A stretch of 6,567 nucleotides of DNA from positions 1 to 6,567 of the forward strand of contig JAQWCP010000093.1 in assembly GCA_028705905.1 (NCBI GenBank). Reading direction: 5' to 3'. Position 1 is the first letter of the stretch, and each line of letters starts with the position of its first letter. This DNA comes from Oscillospiraceae bacterium. Lineage in GTDB: Bacteria > Bacillota > Clostridia > Oscillospirales > Oscillospiraceae. Made by a program: the position numbers and the translations under genes. Below the pieces are notes generated by a model. That model searched no databases and was not told where the DNA came from. It saw only the letters and a program-made list of their open reading frames with translations. Shown in pieces: positions 1 through 4,526 of the stretch.

Positions 1-17
1 ACTGCGTACACGGTCAT
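1..17 (-). CDS. Start of a downstream gene overlapping jag (possibly mnmE), partial
   Basis: An ATG at 17-15 overlaps the jag stop codon as ATGA and opens a frame reading MTVYA before the window ends. A weak GGAAG ribosome-binding sequence lies four bases upstream. Only five full codons are visible, so the product cannot be read. By gene order, mnmE (tRNA modification GTPase, partner of MnmG) is the usual gene after jag in Firmicutes, and an MnmE N-terminus would be expected to continue into a TIAAI-type strand. That identity is inference only. The alternative is that these bases are the tail of a frameshifted jag. Confidence 0.3.
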
Positions 18-319
18 GGAGCTTCCATAAGCTCTTTGATGCAAGCATAGTCAGGTGTCTCTTCCACGCGGGCGACCGCGTCGGAATGAAGCCGTTCCAG
101 AAGCCCTTTCAAAAATGCTTCGATTTTTTCCGTTCGGCTTTGCTCCACCGTATATGTCACACGGATCTTCGCAGGCGAGCCCCCGATTCCAAGAAACCCA
201 GACTTTGCCCGTTCCAAAAGCTCCACCGAAACTTCATCTCGTCCCAGTTCCAGTTGCGCGAGAGCTGCGGCAATGGCTTCTTCTTCTGTTTTACCGGTCA
301 CTTCGATCCAGCGATTCAT
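14..319 (-). CDS. khpB: Jag/KhpB-like protein, Jag_N domain only (short)
   Basis: Residues 1 to about 55 are a good Jag_N domain: IEVTGKTEEEAIAAALAQL followed by the family signature AKSGFLGIGG and a PAKIRVTY strand. In KhpB (Jag) this domain precedes a KH and an R3H domain; the protein binds RNA with KhpA and affects cell division and elongation in Gram-positive bacteria. Here residues 60-95 look like the first helix and strand of the KH domain (TEKIEAFLKGLLERL, then VARVEETPDYACI), but TGA follows residue 101, before the GXXG/IGRRG loop. Normal family length is about 200 residues or more, so roughly half is missing. The start is supported by AGGAGA (332-327) eight bases ahead, and the gap to yidC is only 15 bases, so it is co-transcribed. 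It may be a truncated pseudogene, a frameshift or sequencing error, or a genuine small Jag_N protein. The Jag_N call is firm; an intact function is not. Confidence 0.85.
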   Translation of the reverse strand: MNRWIEVTGKTEEEAIAAALAQLELGRDEVSVELLERAKSGFLGIGGSPAKIRVTYTVEQSRTEKIEAFLKGLLERLHSDAVARVEETPDYACIKELMEAP

Positions 320-334
320 AAGGCGCTCTCCTAT

Positions 335-1480
335 CTATTCATTTTCCGGAGGTTGCCCCTCGTCTGACGCTGCCTGCTGTTCCGGCAGCGGGGCGGACGG
401 CTCATCTCCTCCAAATCGTTCTGCATTATAGGACCGGCCCCTAGCATATGGCCTGTCTTGAATCTGGCCCTTTTCATGCGTCGCTTCCCTCTTCGGTTTT
501 TGCTTCTGTCCTTTGTTGGAATATTTCCGGGTAGCGGCTTCCGCTCTCTTTTTCTTTTCTTCTGCCAGCAAGATCGCTTCTTGCTCTTTTCTGGCCTCTT
601 CTTCCTTGTCCAGCTTTTTGCCAATAATCTTGCTCAAAACCAATTCCTGAACGATGCCAAATACGCTGTTCATAATCCAGTAAACGCACAGGCCAGCCGG
701 CATGATAAAACCAATGTAAACAGAAATCAGGGGCATAAACCAGCTCATTTTCTGATTTGTCTTATCTGCAACGGTTTTTTCCCCATCTTGGCTGGGGCTG
801 GCGTTTGTTCTGGTTGCCACTCGCATGGAGAAGAAAGATGCAAGGCCAGAGATAAGCGGCAACAAAAACAAACCAATGGCCGCCCAAGTCCACGTGCCAG
901 TAGTAAAGAAATCCAAACTTGGCTGTGCAGACAAATCAATTCCCAGGAAATTATAATTGATGGCAAACACCTTGGGTACCACAGCCTGTACTTCCGGCAG
1001 ATGGCCGGAAATTTGCTGTGCCAGCGCAATTTCACCATATGCGGAATTGGCGTTTCCAACCGTGACGCCCAAAGATGTGAGCGTGGCAACCACCGTGCTG
1101 ATCTGGTCTGCCGTCAACTTCATCAAATTTGTGAGTGGCTGACGAACCACGCCGTACAAACCCAGCATGATGGGAAGCGGTAAAAGACTCCACAAACAGC
1201 CGCTCATGGGATTGATTCCATATTGCTTATATAATTTCTGCGTCTCTTCCGCGTATTTTTCTCGATCGTTTTTATATTGTTTTTCCAAAGCCTTCAGCTT
1301 TGGATTGAGCCGCCCCATTTTTACCATGTTTTTCTTGCTCTTCATAGAAAAGGGCAATAAAATCAGTTTGATGATCAGCGAAAATAAGACAAGGGCCAAT
1401 CCATAACTGCGGCAAAAATTATATAGGGTTAAAAGAACCCAAGAGAACGGCGTTGTGATAAGCGTGTTAAATATATCCAT
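335..1480 (-). CDS. yidC: Membrane protein insertase YidC (Oxa1/YidC family)
   Basis: 381 residues. YidC inserts and folds membrane proteins alone or with SecYEG. The fold is visible in order: a short N-terminal hydrophobic segment (about 12-23), the first core helix (about 27-45, with Lys38 in the hydrophilic groove position), a charged cytoplasmic helical hairpin (about 58-88), a helix from NPMSGCLWSLLPLPIMLGLY (90-109), a long extracytoplasmic loop (about 115-195), a helix at about 198-218, and a final pair at about 247-283 with FIMPAGLCVYWIMNSVFG. There is no lipobox Cys near the N-terminus and no large periplasmic domain, so this is the Gram-positive type. The tail (284-381) is first basic and coiled-coil-like (KKLDKEEEARKEQEAILLAE), which in Oxa1-type proteins contacts the ribosome, then ends acidic and Pro/Gln-rich. 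At 381 residues it is longer than the roughly 260-290 of Bacillus paralogues because of the loop and tail. GGAGG lies six bases before ATG; yidD ends 21 bases upstream. Confidence 0.97.
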   Translation of the reverse strand: MDIFNTLITTPFSWVLLTLYNFCRSYGLALVLFSLIIKLILLPFSMKSKKNMVKMGRLNPKLKALEKQYKNDREKYAEETQKLYKQYGINPMSGCLWSLLPLPIMLGLYGVVRQPLTNLMKLTADQISTVVATLTSLGVTVGNANSAYGEIALAQQISGHLPEVQAVVPKVFAINYNFLGIDLSAQPSLDFFTTGTWTWAAIGLFLLPLISGLASFFSMRVATRTNASPSQDGEKTVADKTNQKMSWFMPLISVYIGFIMPAGLCVYWIMNSVFGIVQELVLSKIIGKKLDKEEEARKEQEAILLAEEKKKRAEAATRKYSNKGQKQKPKREATHEKGQIQDRPYARGRSYNAERFGGDEPSAPLPEQQAASDEGQPPENE

Positions 1481-1501
1481 AGACAGCCTCCAAATTGATT
1501 A

Positions 1502-1711
1502 TCATGGTACCGGATCATATCCCCCTGCATGAAGTGGATGACATTTCAGAACCCGCTTCAACGCAAGAACCCCTCCTCTTACGGCACCGTGCCGTTCAAT
1601 GGCTTCCAACGCATACGCGGAACAAGTGGGGATAAACCGGCAACAAGGCGGTCGAAAAGGCGATATCTGTTTGCGGTAAAACGAAATAAGCGCCATTAAA
1701 ATTCGCTTCAT
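1502..1711 (-). CDS. yidD: Membrane protein insertion efficiency factor YidD
   Basis: 69 residues, the usual length. YidD is a small membrane-associated protein that helps YidC-dependent insertion. The family pattern is complete: FYRKQISP near the N-terminus, CCRFIPTCSAYALEAI in the middle, HG with a glycine-rich stretch, then KCHP and the C-terminal GGYDPVP. The conserved cysteines (the CC pair, PTCS, KCHP) are all present. The amphipathic N-terminal stretch (KRILMALISFYRK) fits inner-leaflet attachment. Its ATG overlaps the rnpA stop as ATGA, implying translational coupling, and yidC follows 21 bases later, the conserved rnpA-yidD-yidC order. Nothing is missing or unusual. Confidence 0.97.
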   Translation of the reverse strand: MKRILMALISFYRKQISPFRPPCCRFIPTCSAYALEAIERHGAVRGGVLALKRVLKCHPLHAGGYDPVP

Positions 1712-2055
1712 ACGCCCTCCTGTTTCAAAAGGCCCAGACGCCCCGCCAAGCGCAGCAAATGCTCTTCCATCTGCTGGTATTTTGCAAATCCCGTGCGCAC
1801 CCGCGCCACTAAAACCAAATCATATCCCACAGCAAAACGCGCTTCATTCACTCGATAACATTCTCGTAAACGGCGGCGGATCCAATTGCGTTTCACTGCA
1901 TTGCCTACTTTTCCACCAACTGTAATGCCAATCCGGTTCACACCACGACCATTTTTTCTGCAATAAAGAACCAAAATGGGAGAGACTGCACTTTTCCCTC
2001 TGGCGTACAACCTGCGAAATTCATGGTTCTTTTTGAGAGACTGTGAATACTCCAA
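1708..2055 (-). CDS. rnpA: Ribonuclease P protein component RnpA (TTG start preferred)
   Basis: RnpA binds the RNase P RNA and helps it cleave 5' leaders from precursor tRNAs. The protein shows SLKKNHEFRRLYARGKS, the RIGITVGGKVGNAVKRN strand and helix, and the family signature RNWIRRRLRECYR with its dense arginines, followed by GYDLVLVAR. Starting at the TTG at 2055 gives 115 residues (normal is about 110-120) and begins MEYSQSLKKN, placing five residues before the conserved block as in relatives. GAGG (2067-2064) sits eight bases ahead of this TTG. The longer alternative, ATG at 2088, adds 11 residues (MVGNKKNEVLQ), has no good ribosome site (AATTCGGGCAAT precedes it) and lacks family similarity. 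The gene ends in an ATGA overlap with yidD and lies 104 bases after rpmH, with a GC-rich hairpin between. The identity is certain; the start is likely but unproven. Confidence 0.96.
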   Translation of the reverse strand: MEYSQSLKKNHEFRRLYARGKSAVSPILVLYCRKNGRGVNRIGITVGGKVGNAVKRNWIRRRLRECYRVNEARFAVGYDLVLVARVRTGFAKYQQMEEHLLRLAGRLGLLKQEGV

Positions 2056-2102
2056 CTGTAAGACCTCGTTTTTCTTGTTTCCAACCATATTGCCCGAATT
2101 CC

Positions 2103-2145
2103 AAAAACGCTCGCGCGGCGGGGCCGCAAATGCGCCGCCCCGCCG
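2103..2145 (-). terminator. GC-rich hairpin plus T5 between rpmH and rnpA (attenuator or processing site)
   Basis: On the minus strand CGGCGGGGC (2145-2137) pairs perfectly with GCCCCGCCG (2124-2116). Inside the loop CGC/GCG adds three more pairs around ATTT, with a two-base bulge. A run of five T (2107-2103) follows after eight bases. The stem is very stable, but the gap before the T run makes it a non-classical terminator. Its likely role is partial termination or RNA processing so that L34 is made in excess over RnpA; this is inference. Confidence 0.5.
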
Positions 2146-2159
2146 ACAATCGAAACGGA

Positions 2160-2294
2160 TTAGTGGGTCAGACGGGCTCTTCCCTTGGAACGTCTACGGG
2201 CCAAAACCTGACGTCCATTTCTTGTAGCCATTCTCTTGCGAAAACCATGCTCCTTAGAGCGCTGGCGTTTTTTCGGCTGATATGTGCGCAGCAT
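2160..2294 (-). CDS. rpmH: 50S ribosomal protein L34
   Basis: A 44-codon gene read directly from the complement: it begins MLRTYQPKKRQRSKEHGFRK and ends RRRSKGRARLTH before TAA. This is the complete L34 pattern (TYQPKKR, HGFR.RM.T.NGR.VL..RR.KGR..L), a very basic protein of the large ribosomal subunit, of normal length (44-46). GGGAGG lies eight bases before ATG. It is the first gene of the leftward transcript, with a consensus promoter about 140 bases upstream and a 5' leader of roughly 130 bases. rnpA follows on the same strand, the near-universal rpmH-rnpA pair. In most Firmicutes dnaA would be found just upstream in the opposite direction; here it is not. Confidence 0.98.
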   Translation of the reverse strand: MLRTYQPKKRQRSKEHGFRKRMATRNGRQVLARRRSKGRARLTH

Positions 2295-2434
2295 CTGTCA
2301 CACCTCCCATTTTAAAATCGTATGCACCATTATGGCAAATCCGGATAAAACCGCATTTGAACCGAAAATAGGAACATTTTCTGAAAAATCACGCAAATTG
2401 CAAAGCATCTCCGACTGTTGCAAGTGCAAAGGTT

Positions 2435-2464
2435 ATTATACAGTATATTTTTTACCTGTGTCAA
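2435..2464 (-). promoter_or_regulatory. Consensus sigma-A promoter for rpmH-rnpA-yidD-yidC-jag
   Basis: Read on the minus strand: -35 TTGACA (2464-2459), an 18-base spacer, and -10 TATAAT (2440-2435). Both hexamers match the vegetative consensus exactly. Transcription should begin near 2428, giving a 5' leader of about 130 bases before rpmH. A strong promoter suits an operon led by a ribosomal protein gene. Confidence 0.88.
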
Positions 2465-2536
2465 CCACAATCTTAGAAAGAAACCGGCCCTCTTCGCCTG
2501 AAACAAAAGAAAAATCCGTTCCTCCCTAGGCTTTGG

Positions 2537-2565
2537 TTGACAAATGACGTTCTATTTTGTACAAT
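2537..2565 (+). promoter_or_regulatory. Near-consensus sigma-A promoter for the NYN gene
   Basis: -35 TTGACA (2537-2542), a 17-base spacer, and -10 TACAAT (2560-2565), one mismatch from consensus. The start is expected near 2572, about 160 bases ahead of the NYN start codon. It diverges from the rpmH promoter; the two -35 boxes are about 70 bases apart and lie in a shared nine-base inverted repeat (TGTCAACCA / TGGTTGACA). Confidence 0.82.
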
Positions 2566-2620
2566 AGTACCAAATGAGTCCATCTTCCTGGTGCATTCTG
2601 CGCCGATCAATTAAATTGTT

Positions 2621-2655
2621 GCAGGCCCTTGGGCCTCTGCTTTTATAGGCCTTTT
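2621..2655 (+). promoter_or_regulatory. Leader with mutually exclusive hairpins (possible attenuator)
   Basis: Three complementary segments occur in a row: AGGCCC (2623-2628), GGGCCT (2631-2636) and AGGCCT (2647-2652). Segment 1 with 2 forms a GC hairpin, extended by GC/GC at its foot, followed by TTTTAT. Segment 2 with 3 forms an alternative five-pair hairpin followed by TTTT. Both cannot form at once, the layout of an attenuator. The stems are short and no known riboswitch class is recognised, so regulation here is a hypothesis. Confidence 0.4.
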
Positions 2656-2730
2656 GAAACACGGAACGGGAGATCAATGGTTGCTTATTCCTATGACACG
2701 AGATGATTCGTATGAGGAGGAAATGGTTTT

Positions 2731-3537
2731 ATGTCTCAGCTTACCGATTTGCGTCTTGCTGTTCTGATTGATGCAGACAATGCGCCGCGCAACAGTATCA
2801 AAGATGTCATGGCCGAAATCGCAGTATACGGCACACCCACCATCAAGCGGATTTATGGCGATTGGACCACACCCAATTTAGCCAGCTGGAAGAACATTCT
2901 TTTGGAAAATGCCATTACGCCCATTCAGCAATATGCATATACCACGGGAAAAAACGCCACAGATTCCGCTATGATTATTGACGCGATGGATATTTTATAC
3001 ACCAGTAAAACGGATGGGTTCTGCCTTGTCTCCAGTGACAGCGACTTTACAAGGCTTGCCACGCGGCTGCGGGAGGCGGGCATGAAAGTCATTGGGATCG
3101 GCGAGAAAAAAACGCCCATGCCCTTCATCGTCGCTTGCGATAAATTTATCTATGTGGAAATCATTCGGGCGGCAGCGGAAAAAGACATGGTGCAAACCAA
3201 GTCAAAAACAAAATTGAAAAAGAAAGCTGAGCAGACAGCCGAGGCGGCCCACAATCACAACGAACTGGATACGTCGGATCATGTGCCGAATGAAATGGTT
3301 CAGCTTATCGCCTCTTCCGTCGCGGACATCGCCGACGAAGACGGGTATGCATTCATGGGAGAGCTGGGAAATTTGCTTCTCAAAAAACAGCCGGACTTTG
3401 ATCCCCGCAACTATGGGTTTCAAAAGCTGACGCAATTGATGAAATCTCTGGATCGATTTGAAATTGACGTGCGCCAAACCAACTCTCCTCATATCAAACA
3501 CATTTTCCTCCGGGATAAACAAGTAAAGCCGGAATAG
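2731..3537 (+). CDS. NYN-domain (LabA/PIN-like) protein with C-terminal OST-HTH/LOTUS-like domain
   Basis: 268 residues, a putative RNA-cleaving or RNA-binding protein. Residues 7 to about 150 form a NYN/LabA-type domain of the PIN nuclease superfamily: a first strand ending LIDADN (Asp14, Asp16, Asn17), YGDW (42-45), KNATDSAMIIDAMD (Asp78, Asp84) and LVSSDSDF (Asp103, Asp105), the acidic residues expected to hold metal ions. A lysine-rich, probably flexible linker (about 155-185) leads to residues 190-265, resembling an OST-HTH/LOTUS domain (DEDGYAFMGELGNLLLKKQP, then NYGFQKLTQLMKS and HIFLRDK). LOTUS domains bind RNA, so a sequence- or structure-guided RNase is plausible; the substrate is unknown. 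There is no signal peptide, so it is cytoplasmic. GAGGAGG (2714-2720) precedes the ATG by ten bases; an earlier ATG at 2723 is too close and out of frame. It has its own promoter, a long leader and its own terminator, so it is probably monocistronic. It occupies the place where dnaA is usual. Confidence 0.9.
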   Translation: MSQLTDLRLAVLIDADNAPRNSIKDVMAEIAVYGTPTIKRIYGDWTTPNLASWKNILLENAITPIQQYAYTTGKNATDSAMIIDAMDILYTSKTDGFCLVSSDSDFTRLATRLREAGMKVIGIGEKKTPMPFIVACDKFIYVEIIRAAAEKDMVQTKSKTKLKKKAEQTAEAAHNHNELDTSDHVPNEMVQLIASSVADIADEDGYAFMGELGNLLLKKQPDFDPRNYGFQKLTQLMKSLDRFEIDVRQTNSPHIKHIFLRDKQVKPE

Positions 3538-3544
3538 CCGGTCC

Positions 3545-3581
3545 ACCCCACGACTTTATCGTGGGGTTCTTTTCTTTTTTG
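3545..3581 (+). terminator. Intrinsic terminator of the NYN gene
   Basis: ACCCCACGA (3545-3553) pairs with TCGTGGGGT (3559-3567), nine base pairs around a CTTTA loop, followed by TTCTTTTCTTTTTT. It lies eight bases past the NYN stop codon. This is a textbook Rho-independent terminator that separates the NYN gene from the next operon. Confidence 0.93.
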
Positions 3582-3589
3582 TTGTTTTA

Positions 3590-3598
3590 TGATATACT
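3590..3598 (+). promoter_or_regulatory. Extended -10 promoter candidate for the metallophosphoesterase operon
   Basis: TGATATACT reads as an extended -10 (TG, one base, TATACT) about 30 bases ahead of the start codon. The matching -35 position falls in the T-rich terminator tail and is poor, so the TG extension would have to compensate. It is the only credible promoter between the terminator at 3545-3581 and the gene, so the operon probably starts here. Confidence 0.5.
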
Positions 3599-3627
3599 AA
3601 AAAAATTTCACGGAAAGGATTTACGTC

Positions 3628-4479
3628 ATGGCTTCTGCAACCAAAAAGAAACGCCGGCCCCTCCGGATCGTTGGATTGCTTTTCCTTTTGATTTTTTTCC
3701 TCCCCTGGTTTCTGTATGATCAAAACAACCGGTTGGATATGTCGGAGATTCTCGTTTCCTCCCCCAAGCTCCCGGATGCTTTTTCCGGTTTTCGCATCGT
3801 TTTGCTCTCAGACGGGCATGGAAAGGTGTTTGGGGATGACAATGCGGGCATCCTCCAGGCCGTGCAGCAAGCCAGGCCCGATTTGATCGTCTACACAGGC
3901 GATATCATCGACGAGGAAGAACAGCTTTCGGATGTCGTCCCACTGGCCCGGGGTTTGTCCCAGATTGCGCCCACCTATTATGTGACAGGAAACCACGAAT
4001 GGGCCGTCCGGGAAATGAGTGCCTTGTTTGCCATGCTGAAAGAAAACGGGGTCACGCCCCTGCGTAATATGTACGTCCCCATCAAACGGGATGGAGCGAG
4101 GATTCTGCTTTGCGGCGTGGACGACCCCAACGGGCCATATGACCAAAAGACACCTTTGGCGCTTTATCAAGAACTGAAGGCGGCAGAAGGAGATGGTTTT
4201 TCCATCTTGCTGGCTCATCGGAACAATCGGTTTCCGGAATATGCCGCCTGTGGCTTTGATCTTATCTTGTCCGGCCACGGGCATGGCGGCCTCGTCCGTC
4301 TGCCCTTTACAGACGGCCTTGTGGGAACGGAACAAAACTGGTTTCCCACCTATACCAATGGATTATATACGCTGGGCAGCAGCCAGCTTGTGGTCTCCCG
4401 CGGACTTGGTAACGTGGGAAAAACCTTCCGGCTGTTCAACCGGCCCCATGTGCCGGTGATTGTGCTGACCCCCTCGTAA
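3628..4479 (+). CDS. Membrane-anchored metallophosphoesterase (YkuE/YaeI-like)
   Basis: 283 residues. A basic N-terminus (KKKRRP, 6-11) and one hydrophobic segment (about 14-30) form a signal anchor, placing the catalytic domain outside the membrane. The calcineurin-like two-metal site is complete: SDGHG (Asp62, His64), YTGDIID (Asp92), GNHE (121-124), LLAHR (His197) and GHGHGG (His217, His219). Relatives such as YkuE and YaeI act on phosphate esters, including lipid-linked pyrophosphates; the substrate here cannot be read from sequence. Two details differ from common wording: SDGH for SDLH and GHGHGG for GHTHGG, neither removing a metal ligand. GGAAAGGA lies eight bases before ATG. It is the first gene of a likely operon with mnmG, 47 bases downstream. 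Family confidence is high; exact function is unknown. Confidence 0.92.
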   Translation: MASATKKKRRPLRIVGLLFLLIFFLPWFLYDQNNRLDMSEILVSSPKLPDAFSGFRIVLLSDGHGKVFGDDNAGILQAVQQARPDLIVYTGDIIDEEEQLSDVVPLARGLSQIAPTYYVTGNHEWAVREMSALFAMLKENGVTPLRNMYVPIKRDGARILLCGVDDPNGPYDQKTPLALYQELKAAEGDGFSILLAHRNNRFPEYAACGFDLILSGHGHGGLVRLPFTDGLVGTEQNWFPTYTNGLYTLGSSQLVVSRGLGNVGKTFRLFNRPHVPVIVLTPS

Positions 4480-4510
4480 CTTACATCACGCATTGCAGAT
4501 TGGAATCAGA

Positions 4511-4516
4511 AGGAGG
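4511..4516 (+). promoter_or_regulatory. Ribosome-binding site deciding the mnmG start
   Basis: AGGAGG lies ten bases before ATG 4527. It falls inside the longer reading frame that opens at TTG 4500, so the nine extra codons from TTG would be the ribosome site itself. This supports 4527 as the start. Confidence 0.8.
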
Positions 4517-4526
4517 ACTCCCATTT

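Larger units (their letters stand above)
2295..2730. other. 436-base intergenic region with divergent promoters; no dnaA or DnaA boxes
   Basis: The stretch between rpmH and the NYN gene holds two divergent sigma-A-type promoters (2435-2464 minus, 2537-2565 plus), a leader of about 130 bases for rpmH and one of about 160 bases for the NYN gene. I looked for TTATCCACA-like DnaA boxes in both directions and found no convincing copy, and no long AT-only unwinding tract. GCAAAG occurs twice near the rpmH transcript start (2400-2405 and 2426-2431), without clear meaning. Confidence 0.7.

Noticed and set aside
458..1183. Long plus-strand frame of 241 codons opposite yidC
   Set aside because: It is fully antisense to a clear yidC, its translation has no family pattern and no ribosome site; it is a shadow of the coding strand.
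2043..2315. Plus-strand frames opposite rpmH and the rnpA start
   Set aside because: They are antisense to L34 and RnpA, rich in residues forced by the GC hairpin, and lack ribosome sites.
2723..2730. ATG at 2723 as start of the NYN gene
   Set aside because: It is only two bases from GAGGAGG and out of frame with the NYN protein.
2295..2730. Chromosomal origin between rpmH and the divergent gene
   Set aside because: No TTATCCACA-like box cluster was found; the nearest partial match (TTATACAGT near the rpmH -10) has only six of nine bases.
3808..4335. Minus-strand frame of 175 codons opposite the phosphoesterase
   Set aside because: It overlaps a gene with a complete catalytic motif set and shows no recognisable domain.
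4500..4526. TTG start for mnmG nine codons upstream
   Set aside because: Those codons contain the AGGAGG ribosome site for ATG 4527, and the extra residues do not match the family N-terminus.
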